In this document: positions 23,801-32,552 of the stretch, in pieces | Layout of the letters: each line of letters begins with the position of its first letter | Position numbering within the stretch: position 1 is the first letter of the stretch | Source: Solea solea | Lineage: Eukaryota; Chordata; Actinopteri; Pleuronectiformes; Soleidae | NCBI RefSeq assembly: GCF_958295425.1 | Contig: NC_081148.1 | Coordinates: 14,057,360-14,121,359, forward strand | Length of the DNA stretch: 64,000 nucleotides | Direction of reading: 5' to 3' | Position numbers and translations under genes: made by a program | Notes under the pieces: model-generated | Database searches by the model: none | The model's input: the letters and a program-made list of their open reading frames with translations, nothing else | Told to the model about the DNA's origin: nothing

Positions 23801-26800
23801 AAATCGTTATTGGAATTTAATTAATTTACCCCAAAGGTATTTCAGTTTTAGAAACTTGTATTTAAAATGTTGGTTAATCGTCTGCTTATGAAAATAATGA
23901 CTAGATATATTAAAGGGAGCTTTGTGTGGAAAATAGTAAGTAAATACTCTTAGCACTACTGACATACGGTATAAAGGAGTCTCAAGGAATGTATCTTGTG
24001 TAAACTCAGATGAGTGTGAATTATCAACATAAAATCAGACAGTGAATCCATATTTATAAAGTCCAGTTTTCCTTTTGGACCATATTTTGTATTTGCATAA
24101 TGTGCAGCTGGAAAGTGCTGAAGGCAGAGACAGATTGAGGGTAAACAGTAAGAACATCACTGAGTAAATGTCTCCTCCCTGCTGCTAATGTTGACAGAGG
24201 CTCTCTCCTCTCCTTGTGTCATTTCACCACAAGCCTGACGTAAACCTGGCCCTGCTTGGCTCTCCGTGGCTGTGCCACTATATTGTATAATGAGTGACCT
24301 CACCCTTGTTTCCAAGGATACGTGTGGTCCAAACTGGCTCCCAGTAGGAGTGCACAAATACAGGCGCAGGCGTTTTTTACGTAGAACTGGTGCTGAACTT
24401 TCAAGAAAGGGCCCCCAGACTGCACACCATGATTTATAGTCTGGGGCTTCCACAGAAACAAGAGATTAGTCACAGAGTTGAAAGGTCAAGCCATTACATC
24501 TGGCTATGACGGCATGTGTAGCCACATGTGATTCTAATTATGTGTGCAAGTGTGCAATTGCAATCATGTCTGTGTTCATTTGTCCTTTCATCTGTCTATC
24601 CCTTTGTTTATGTATTTGAAAAGCATGTGTGTGTGTGTGTGAGGCTTGTACATTCCTCCATCTATTGTTTTCTGGGATGTGTGGGGTGAAAATAAACAGA
24701 GGTTGTTTGTTTATGAAAAGTAGCAGATCGCCTCAGTCAGTTTCATCTGTAAAACATGAATCTTCCTCTCACAGAGGGCGGCGAGGCTCTCTGTGAGGCG
24801 GGAATCATTTTCAATCATGCAATCACATCTTCTATAAAATGTATGTGACGTGTTAGCTGTTGTGGTCAAGTTGTGAACTAGATTTCTATCTTAAGTAAAC
24901 AAACCTAATATCGGTTTCTTTCTTTTTATAGGTAAGTACCTACTTGCATGTCAAGGATAACAACTTGGCCGCAGCTCCTGTGTATGAGAGTATCACCCTG
25001 CCGCGCCAAAAGAGCCGCTCTGCAGCCTCGGCCTCCCCGACTTTCTTGCCACCCTCGTCCTCCTCCTTCTCCACGTCGTCCTCTGCATCGGCACCTCAGG
25101 CGACCAACGTGACGTTCCACCCTCTGACGGGCAGCAGCAGCAGCTCCATCTTCAGCAGCCTCAAGAGGATGAGCAAGAAGAGGAAGAGGAAGAGAGACGC
25201 TCGCAGACACACCATCCAGAAAATCATGGGAGTGGAAGCACAAACGGAAGAGGTGCATCAGTATGGCAGTGAGACAATGACATATGACACGCATACATGG
25301 CCACTGAAGGAAGGCAGGAGGAAGAAGAGTTCACCGAAGAGCCCGGCCAGTGGGGATAGAGAAGAAGCTATAGCTTATATGAAGAATCCCTTGTTGAAGG
25401 ACATTGATACAGAGTGTTTTGGAGAATACAGCATTATTCCGTATGCTGTATCAGAGGGTCCAACTTTATCTTCCACTGGTCAGGTAAGAAGCCACTGCAG
25501 ATTCCTCTCTTTGGGCTCTGTGTTGAGCTTTGAGCTTCCTAAGGACATGACCGTCATCCCCAGCATTCAGGACATTATTACTATTGCCCCACCTGAGTCC
25601 AAAAAAGGAGCGGGGACTGATCCAGACCCCCACTCTCAGAGGTACTCAGCCCTGAGCTCCTTCAAACAGACGCGACAGACCCCTGCCATCACACACAGTT
25701 CATCGGATGTTAGCTCTTCTGAAACACACAGTTCAACAGCTGCAGTGAAAGCTCTGTCTGAGGTGGACAGGACTTCCCAACCGCCGCCTTCTCTTTCCAC
25801 GGGAGAAGATGAAGATCAGACTGTACCATGCAACGAACTGTCGAAGACCCAGTCAGGTCTGTGTGAGGCTGCAGAGCACGAGTGGGACAAAATAACATCA
25901 CGGGTTAGTCCACCACGTACGCCGGACAAGGACAGGACCAGCCAGCCCTCTGGGATCCCTATTTATGTGAACCAAACACAACGTACACCTGTGCAAAAAC
26001 ACGAGTGTCCTAGTGTCCACACACTCATTCGAGACCTAAATGGACATGTCTACCACAAAGGTGCAAGATGTCTCGGTATGTGTGAGGAGAGCCCGGGGCC
26101 TCAGTGCCTGAGCCAAGCTTCTCACATGGTAGTAAATCTAAAGTCAACAGTGAGTATGAGTGTTTGTCAGGACTCAGTGGACTCTGAGGTCTCCAGTTCC
26201 AGAAGCACCAAGGTTTGTACTGATGCACCATGTCCAGACATCTCACAGCCTAAGGGAATCGTGGGGAGGCTCATGTCCTTTGAGGTGGGAGGTATCGACT
26301 GCTCTGACACAAAAGAGAACAACACAACATCCCCGGGTCCATCTCTGCCCACTGCAGAGCAGGAAACAGAGCCTGTCCACCTTGACCGTCAGCAGTTTGA
26401 GGAGGAGGAAGAAGAGCTGCAGGACATCTGGAATCAGACTCCTAACTACAGACAGAGCATCTGCTCCGACATCATGTACCAGTCCACCCTGGACGCCAAC
26501 GTTGCCCCACACCAATCCAAAGCGCCTCATTCCCCATCACCTTCACCCAAGGCCCCAAATGTGCTGTACAGAAATCTGGTCACAGCCTCGGCTCCCAACC
26601 TTCTCGTGGCCGAGTTCAAACTGCCGTCCCATATTCAGAGCTTGCTGGGCTACAACAAGGAGCAGAGTCCCAGAAGTCACCTCCCTCCACTGGCTCAAGG
26701 ACACAGGAGGTCCTGGGCAGCATTTCCTAACAGGGAAGCGGAAAGCAAGACCGCGGTGTCCGTGAACGAAACTGCATGTGACCCAGTGAAGCTGCCCGAT

Positions 26801-29800
26801 GTAGGTGACAATCAGAGATACATTTATCAGTACAGAGAGGATGAGGAGGAGGAAGAGGAGGCAAAGGTGAGGGAGGTGGTGGATGAGCACACAGGTGGTT
26901 CCAAGGTGAGGTTAGCCTTTGTTGTAAACTGCCGTTACACCCTACCTATTTTTTAAAGAGTCACTTCACCCAAATTATAATGGAATTAAATGAAATTATA
27001 GAATTATCCTTTGTGACTGTACAGCTCTGTTTAGTGCTATTTACACCAGTTTCGACAAATACATTTTTCTTTTCATTTCTTTCTACTTTTGTTAAAGTGC
27101 AATGAAGATGAATAGAAGGTTCAAAAGTTATTTTTTAATAACATCAATGCACCTTTACTGAGACAATGCCCTGATTACTATTGTATTTTGGTCAATGTGG
27201 CAGTTCATTCAAACATTCTACTGTGCAGATTAGTTGATTAATGATGCCAAAGGACATCATTCATGTATCTACAAATTCTGTAGATAAAGATAGGTGTTGT
27301 TTAGAAGCTAAAATATAAAAACATGGAAATTCTTTGTTAGTTGGGTGAAGTGAACCAATGTTTTATACTAAACCTAAGCTCTTAACACAGTTCATTTCAG
27401 CTACTGTTATCTGCTGTCACCAGTCATGACTGTGGGCTCTTGTGTTTTTTCTTGTGAACAGGACCAGTCCATGAGTTTGCTGTCAGTTCACATGGATTTG
27501 GGAGGGGCGTGTCAGCACAGACAAGCTTCACAAAGCCTGGAGGACACGGAGAGGCAGGAAGAGCCGGCGGCCACGGGAGGGCGCTGTTTCACCTTGGTGA
27601 GACCTCAAGGCAACGTGGGCATCTCTTTGTGTATGAGAAAATATGGCCTGCGAGATTAACCATAGTGTTCATTCCAACAGAGTGGAAAGCCCGACTTGCA
27701 GTCAATGGAGGGGACACTGGAGAGGAAGCACAAGCTGCAGCTGGCAGGAAAGAAAGTAAGAAAGGCACCAATCAGTGTTGCAGGCATGGTCAGCAAATGT
27801 AAAGTCCTCAGTCAGCAACACACACACATGCGCTTATCTTATTTTCACAGGCGACCTCCAGAGGCTGGAACTCTTACCACGTTGTCCTACATAGAAACAC
27901 CTTGTGCTTTTACCAGGATAGAAAGGATACACTCAGGGTAAGCAGGGAAGAAAAGCATAGAAAAGACAGTCCATGAGAATGATGTGATGAATATTTAACG
28001 TGAGTAGAGTGAAGTCAGTAATGATCAGTCTGTGCTGTGTTGCAGAATTCTGCATGCGGCCTGCCACTGAACCTCATGGGAGCCGAGTGCTCCCCCGCGC
28101 CAGAGTACACCAAGAAAACCAACTGCTTTCGACTCCAGTAAGAGTGCAGTGACTGCTACTTAACAGAGATTCAATTATAGATTATTGACATCCATCACAA
28201 ACGCAGCCCCATTGACCCGTCTCATATCATCTCTCTGACCTTTAGGCTCCGTGATGGGTCTGAATATCTGTTCAACGCACCCTCGCGCTTCATGATGAGG
28301 AAATGGATGATGAAAATACAAGCAAACACAGGTAATCGTCATTTTTTTTAAAGCTCCTTTGAGTCAGTACTGAGTTTATATCACACTGAGCCATTTGTTG
28401 TTTGTTTTCCTTACAGGTCAGAGAGAGTCTGTGTCCTCAACATCCCGGGTTCCTGCAGAACAAGGCCTCCCTGTTTCCCTGTAAGATGATGTGGTCAAAT
28501 GTCTTGTTTTCACTCTTTAATCTTTAATCACGGTATTGTTGCATAAAAATGTTCGGTTCAATTCCTTCACAGAAATCAGTCCCCGTGCTCCGGTTGTCAT
28601 GATCTGGCCAAATGCCACTGTTACTCCCGACATGATGTCACCTCCACGTTCCCCAGGCGCGAACCAGCGAGTGCCGCCCAGAGCAAGGAGATCATCGTTC
28701 TCACCAGAGAGTTCATTCAGATGCCACAGAGTCATTTAAGGAGTTTAGATGAACACTCCGCTATGTCATCCTACCTTGGAGGCTGCTGTGGTAAGTCATT
28801 TAGCCAAAAGCTTCTGTACATTTACTCATGCACTCATTCAAGCTTTTACCACTTGGCTCCTCATGTTTAGACCATGGAGTCCAATCTGCTGGTTACAGGA
28901 TGTGTAATCATTTGTTGTTGTTTTTTAAGACTTCTGTTAACTTTAAATGTGAAATAAGGATTCCTTTTTGCCATTTTTATTTTCATACACTGCACTTGAG
29001 TGAATTGAGTGCAATAGTAAATGGCAGTTGCAGGTGTAGGAAGCACCACTAGGGGGAACTAGGGTATTATAATAATAATCTTATTACATATTGAAGAGCT
29101 GAAGTGTCTGAGTAGTACACAGCTTATGAGGGGACTTAACCCTTAGAACACTAATGTGTTAAAATGTATATACAGAGGCTATAAGATGCAGTATGAAACT
29201 ATATGAGCATACCTGAGCAAAAAGTAGTCAACTATTTTAAATGGGATTGAATTTGTGAAATTTGGAAATATGTCACAGTTCAAAGTTCACTTGGCTCGTG
29301 TTTTACAGACAAAAATGAAATAAAAACAGTCTGTTGTGTGACTTCTGCACAATTATCAATATGTCCTTTTTAAAGAAAAGAATAAATAAATATGCGATAT
29401 AAAATTAATCATAACTTTGACTCAACAACACATAAGAAGATGAAAAAAACACATTGTGTAAAGCCTGAATATGTGACCTATAAACACACGCCTGCCCAGG
29501 ATGTCCATATAAGGAGTTGTGTATTATTCCCACAGCAATTTGCCAAGAGTGCACCTGCGGCACTGATCTGTGCCTCGTGAGCACTAAGGGTTAAGGTTCA
29601 AGGTGTCTTTATTATCCCCATATAAACATATAACACCTGGTTAAATAAAGTTGGAAAAAAGAAACGAGTTTATACTGTGAATGTTTGCTGCTCTGGTGTT
29701 TATTGCTTTATTTTACTGTGTGTGTGTGTCCATTTCTATCTAGATGAGGATAAAGGCAACGTGAAGCAGACAATGACTAACAGACTATCTGGAGCGTCAC

Positions 29801-30556
29801 ATGACCACACCTCTTCCTCTCCTCAATCACCACTATGCAGTGGTCAGGAATGGCTCATCAACAAGCGTCGCTCCCACTCCTTCACGTCAGGTAAATGATC
29901 AATGAACAAGCTATAATGCATGCTTTATTATTCTTATTATCATTATTACTGTCATTATTATTGTTATTATTATTATTATTATTATTAGTGTTGTTGTTAT
30001 TACTATTATTATTATTGTTGTTGTTGTTATTATTATTACTATCATTATTGTTGTTATTATTATTATTATCATATCATTATTATTGTTATTATTATTGTTA
30101 TCATTCTTATTATTATTGTTATCATTATTATTATTATTATTATTGTTGTTGTTATTATTATTATTACTATCATTATTGTTGTTATTATTATTATCATATC
30201 ATTATTATTGTTATTATTATTATTGTTATTATTATTGTTGTTGTTATTATTATTGTTATCATTCTAATGTTCTTTCCACAATGTTTTCTTTTCCAGCAAC
30301 TTACCAGAAGATCAAGCCCACGTTGCACACCCCCAGAGGTGTGGAGAGAGGCTCAAACTACAGCGTGACCCTGGTGGTTGGAGACAAGTTGTCAGACGGC
30401 ACGTCCACAAACAGAAGCTCTGAGCCTCCACTGCTGGCGGTGGCTGGGCTGCAGCAGGAGAGCCATCATGACTCGGCTCTGAGGAGCTACGCCAGCCTGC
30501 CACGGCCTCGCAACAAATCCGTCTTCCAGAAGTTCTTTGGGAAGAGGGATCTCTGA
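1981..30556 (+). CDS. Large spectrin-repeat and PH-domain protein (34 coding exons, ~2,401 aa)
   Basis: I assembled the gene from ORF segments bounded by GT-AG sites; every junction preserves the frame. Exons 1-10 are 1981-2472, 2930-3013, 4155-4298, 6677-6823, 7315-7506, 8125(or 8128)-8211, 8448-8566, 8674-8788, 8915-8992, 9095-9210. The remaining 24 are listed in the block entries that follow. Order of parts: low-complexity N-terminus with an Asn run (1-240), spectrin-repeat-like helices (about 241-1190), a linker, a 658-residue Ser-rich, basic then acidic segment, a beta-spectrin-type PH domain (about 2062-2172) and a basic tail. No actin-binding calponin-homology pair is present and no KASH tail is seen, so it is neither a classical beta-spectrin nor a standard nesprin. 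A membrane-skeleton adaptor binding phosphoinositides is a reasonable inference. The start ATG has G at -3; the frame is open about 80 bp further upstream without another ATG. Orthology is unresolved. Confidence 0.85.
2554..2559 (+). terminator. AATAAA polyadenylation signal, candidate mymx transcript end
   Basis: AATAAA lies 82 bp past the donor of the first coding exon of the spectrin/PH gene and 728 bp past the mymx stop codon. If the donor at 2472/2473 is not used, a transcript could end here and express only mymx. This is inferred; AATAAA also occurs by chance in AT-rich introns. Confidence 0.35.
4299..6676 (+). other. Intron 3 of the spectrin/PH gene
   Basis: A 2.4-kb intron without convincing coding sequence. 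Short open frames on both strands around 4560-4960 and 5990-6330 show no codon or motif support and no splice sites that would keep the reading frame of the neighbouring exons. I see no repeat boundary or RNA gene in it. Confidence 0.6.
7759..7786. repeat. (GT)n microsatellite
   Basis: A run of about 14 GT units in intron 5. A short (TA)n run also occurs near 7637-7654 in the same intron. Confidence 0.9.
10618..14634 (+). other. Intron 11 of the spectrin/PH gene (4 kb)
   Basis: The longest intron of the gene. Apart from a SINE copy near 13185-13340 it contains no recognised element and no supported coding exon. The open frames in it are short and unsupported. Confidence 0.6.
13185..13340 (+). 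mobile_element. Truncated tRNA-derived SINE
   Basis: The head resembles a tRNA promoter: an A-box-like TGGCTTAGTGGT near 13194 and a B-box-like GGTTTGATTCCCGG near 13239. The body shares GGAGTTTGCATGTTCTCC and the following TGCGTGG..TTTCCTCCCACC segment with the SINE at 17440-17826, so it is the same broad superfamily. The 3' part is truncated or diverged. Confidence 0.75.
17440..17826 (+). mobile_element. Full-length tRNA-derived SINE with target-site duplication
   Basis: The element is 387 bp and is flanked by a perfect 12-bp direct repeat, ATTCTGCATGTC, at 17428-17439 and 17827-17838. It starts with a tRNA-like head containing an A-box (TGGTGTAGTGG) and a B-box (GGTTCGAGCCCC), has the fish SINE body with GGAGTTTGCATGTTCTCC, and ends in a short tandem (TGAC)n tail. 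It lies in intron 16 of the spectrin/PH gene, sense orientation. The intact TSD and B-box indicate a relatively recent insertion. Confidence 0.9.
18781..18807 (+). repeat. (TG)n tract forming part of the exon 17 acceptor
   Basis: About 13 TG units end just before TTGCCCAG|G at 18814/18815, so the repeat occupies the place of the polypyrimidine tract of the exon 17 acceptor. Length variation here could change splicing efficiency. Confidence 0.85.
18996..19252 (+). mobile_element. Old fragment of the 17440-type SINE
   Basis: The segment follows the same order of blocks as the body and tail of the SINE at 17440-17826 (GTGGAGTGTGCACGTGGGTTC, a TCCAGAAACATGCA block, GTGATGGACTAGTTACCTG, GGATTGGCTCCAGC, then a GATGAATGGA tail) but with many substitutions and no tRNA head. 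It is a 5'-truncated or decayed copy in intron 17. Confidence 0.7.
20798..20833. repeat. (CA)n microsatellite
   Basis: A near-perfect CA run interrupted once by CATA, in intron 19 of the spectrin/PH gene. Confidence 0.9.
22619..23361 (+). other. Exons 23-24: linker segment of the spectrin/PH gene
   Basis: Exon 23 is 22619-22996 (126 codons) and exon 24 is 23242-23361 (40 codons), both phase 0. Exon 23 is a polar, Pro/Ser/Glu-rich linker without recognisable fold. Exon 24 ends in a basic helix with clustered Lys/Arg (LKRKRKIYR) just before the large exon 25. No homologous domain is recognised. Confidence 0.75.
24932..26905 (+). other. Exon 25: 1,974-bp exon encoding the 658-aa Ser-rich segment
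   Basis: The exon is phase 0 at both ends and encodes residues about 1357-2014. It starts directly at GTAAGT after a TTTCTTTTTATAG acceptor and ends at CCAAG|GTGAGG. The first 75 residues are Ser/Ala/Pro-rich. Residues about 1434-1448 form a basic cluster (KRMSKKRKRKRDARR) resembling a nuclear localisation signal. Acidic Glu runs follow near the codons at 26398-26420 and 26836-26862. A CAG|GTAAGA donor-like site at 25483/25484 lies inside, also phase 0. The large size and low complexity suggest a disordered scaffold segment that may be alternatively included. Confidence 0.8.
27462..28331 (+). other. Exons 26-30: linker and beta-spectrin-type PH domain
   Basis: Exons are 27462-27596, 27681-27755, 27851-27937, 28046-28137 and 28246-28331. 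Exons 27-30 encode a pleckstrin-homology domain: MEGTLERKHKLQLAGKK (strand 1 and the basic loop), SRGWNSYHVVLHRNTLCFYQD (strands 2-4), a Cys-rich loop, then FRLQLRDGSEYLF and the C-terminal helix with the invariant PH tryptophan (MRKWMMKI). Loop and strand pattern match the PH domains at the C-terminus of beta-spectrins, which bind inositol phosphates and phosphoinositides. The basic residues of the first loop are retained, so lipid binding is plausible. Confidence 0.88.
28417..30556 (+). other. Exons 31-34: C-terminal tail of the spectrin/PH gene
   Basis: Exons are 28417-28480, 28573-28790, 29744-29890 and 30297-30556, joined in phases 1, 2, 1 and 1. The tail is Ser-rich with a Cys/His-rich patch in exon 32 (CSGCHDLAKCHC) that resembles but does not match a zinc-finger consensus. 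It ends in a short basic aromatic motif (KSVFQKFFGKRDL) followed by TGA. The last intron is almost entirely a triplet microsatellite. Confidence 0.8.
29918..30272 (+). repeat. Long imperfect ATT/GTT triplet array filling the last intron
   Basis: About 355 bp of imperfect ATT, GTT, ATC and ACT triplets make up nearly all of intron 33 (29891-30296). A segment of about 125-128 bp is duplicated inside it: the same ACTATCATTATTGTTG block occurs at 30038 and 30166, and a CATATCATT block at 30070 and 30195. Open frames through the array are an artefact of triplet repetition and should not be read as protein. Confidence 0.9.
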
Positions 30557-30818
30557 GTTTTTGTGACATATTGAGTTTACGAAGAAAGGGTTCATGTGCA
30601 GTGCACATACTGTATGATGCAAAAACAAAAAAAAATGCTACTACTGACTATATTTATGATATGAGGAGCAACCACAGTTTTATTTTTTGATGTGTTTCCT
30701 ATAAATCACTCATGAGCAAAGTCCCTTTCATAGGTCCGTTTATAAGTATTTATATCACTGTCCTTTTGTTTTAATTTCTTCCATTGACAGGAACAATATT
30801 GTGTGTCTGTGTGTGTGT

Positions 30819-30852
<34 letters not shown>

Positions 30853-30914
30853 TCACTGCATAGCTGTAGATTAGTGGATTGAAAACCACATTTCTTTATA
30901 TTTTTCATTTCGTT

Positions 30915-31060
30915 TGGGGTGGAGTGGCTCAGTGGTTAAGACCCTACCTTGTGTACCAAAGACATCATGGTCGCAAGTTCGATTCCACTCCTGGCTAATT
31001 GTACTTGATTCCATTGTAAGTCGCTTTGGATAAAAGCGTCTGCTAAATGACATGTAATGT
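30915..31060 (+). mobile_element. tRNA-derived SINE in the 3' UTR
   Basis: The head has an A-box-like TGGCTCAGTGGTTAAG and a B-box-like AAGTTCGATTCC. The tail is TCGCTTTGGATAAAAGCGTC followed by TGCTAAATGACATGTAATG, a 3' end found in many fish SINEs. It is a different family from the 17440 element. It would be transcribed in the sense direction as part of the 3' UTR. Confidence 0.85.
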
Positions 31061-31319
31061 TTGGTTCGCGGTGTTAACGGTAAGAGTCAGTGTACACACT
31101 AAACCAGAGAAACAGTGAAGAAAAGCCAATTTCATGACCAAGTATTAAAAATATACAATGCACTACTGTATCAGATCATGACAGCTCACCTTCTTTACAT
31201 GTACATGTGTGTGACACACCAAAAAACTGTCGTCCGACTTCTATAAAAAGCAGTTTGATACTGCCTGAGCTTGTTTGATATTAACTTTTTTTTTTTTTTT
31301 TTAACAAAATACTAATTGT

Positions 31320-31341
31320 AATAAAGACTGTTCATAATAAA
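31320..31341 (+). terminator. Polyadenylation signals of the spectrin/PH gene
   Basis: Two AATAAA hexamers at 31320-31325 and 31336-31341, 764 bp past the stop codon. These are the best candidate transcript end for the gene. Confidence 0.55.
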
Positions 31342-31828
31342 ATAGAAAAACCAATGATTTGTTGCAGGTCCATGAGTGTTATTCATCTATGTTGTCATGG
31401 CTAAAGGGCTTTGAAGAGAAAGGGGGATTAGATGAATGGAGAGATAAAAAGCCAGCGCCCGGCTTGGTTAGGATCATCTTCACATCATTACTTTTGCATA
31501 TTAAAAACTTGCCACCGTTCAAAGACATGATTTAAATCCACACATCCATAATAACAATTTGCATATATGCTAACCACAGACTGGTATGGCTACATCATGA
31601 ATAATATGCACAGCGAGTTTGGGAAATGCTACTGTTTAGCATTACAAAATATTCAGCAATTCGTTACAAGATGTCTGAGGCCCAGATTAATTACTGCAGA
31701 GGGGACTGTGGCATAATAATAAATGTCTTTGTGCAAATGTAATATTTATATATATATATTAATTAATTTATTAATTTATTTATATTTCTAGCAACTTTTA
31801 CTTTTACTCCACTACATTTCCTCTAACT

Positions 31829-32010
31829 TATTTATAGAGAGCTTTTCTAGTCTTGATGAGCGGCTTTACACGATAGTTTTGCTATTCACACATTCACATG
31901 CTTCAACATGGGGTTAAGTGTCTTGCTCAAGGACACATATAGACCAGCAGAGCCAGGAATTGTGCCCACAACCTTCCAGTTGAACGACAACTCGCCCTAC
32001 CGCCTCTTCC
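31829..32010 (-). mobile_element. tRNA-derived SINE, minus strand
   Basis: Read on the minus strand, the sequence starts at a degenerate tRNA-like head (GGCGGTAGGGCGAG, a decayed B-box near 31957-31970) and runs through TGTCCTTGAGCAAGACACTT, a block common in fish SINEs, to a tail with AAAGCTCTCTATAAA. Boundaries are approximate. The decayed B-box suggests an old copy. Confidence 0.6.
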
Positions 32011-32080
32011 CTTTTAACACTTTTACTTCTAAAACATTTTATATCAGAAAATGACTTTTGATACGTAAGTACATTAAAGG

Positions 32081-32552
32081 TGTCACAAAGCGTCAGATTT
32101 GTTAGTGTTTTTGTTTTGCTTAGTTCAGTTCTTGTGCTAGTTTAGGTTTAAAGTCACGTTCACTTCCCCTTTTATTTTGGTAAATGTCATGTCTTCCTGC
32201 CGCTTGGTTTCTTCAGTTGTTTTGACACATCTCCCCTAATTCCCTCATGCACTTCACCTGGTGATCCTTCAGTAATCACTCGCACCTGCCCTTGATTCCC
32301 TCTTCCCTATATAGTGTTCCCAGTCCGTTTATCATGTGCCAGTGCGTTGTTTATGCTACGCTTATGCTAAGTCTGTTTTGCCTGTTCGTCTAGTTCGCTC
32401 AAGTGTAGTTTAGTTTTTCCTATGTCAAGGATGACGACGTGTGTTTGATTTTGTTGGTCTTCTCAAGAAGAAAAATTAAAAAAACTGCTGAATCATTCAT
32501 TGTGCCTCCTGTCTCGTGCATTTGAATCCAAGCAGTGTTTTCATTCCTAACA
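32081..32552 (+). mobile_element. Solo LTR with 5-bp target-site duplication
   Basis: The 472-bp segment starts TGTCAC and ends TAACA (TG...CA termini), and is flanked by the direct repeat AAAGG at 32076-32080 and 32553-32557. It contains a TATA-like CCTATATAG near 32309 and an A-rich segment near 32468-32482, as expected of U3 and R regions. No internal retroelement coding sequence is present, so it is most likely a solo LTR left by recombination between two LTRs. The superfamily (Gypsy or ERV-like) cannot be decided from the LTR alone. Confidence 0.75.

Larger units (their letters stand above)
30557..31350 (+). other. 3' UTR of the spectrin/PH gene
   Basis: The non-coding region from the TGA to two closely spaced AATAAA signals at 31320-31325 and 31336-31341. 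It contains a TG-rich microsatellite around 30800-30849 and a tRNA-derived SINE at 30915-31060. Confidence 0.65.

Noticed and set aside
24926..25294. Antisense open frame opposite the large exon
   Set aside because: It is the reverse-strand shadow of a Ser/Arg-rich coding sequence; low-complexity codons create open antisense frames.
29895..30368. Leu/Tyr/Ile-rich 157-aa frames across the last intron
   Set aside because: They are translations of the ATT/GTT triplet array, with the real final exon (30297 on) read in one frame at the end.
1..30556. Left-hand large gene as PCNX2, expected beside NTPCR from human synteny
   Set aside because: PCNX2 is a multi-pass membrane protein; the translation here is helical spectrin-repeat-like with a PH domain, has no transmembrane series, and lies on the plus strand only.
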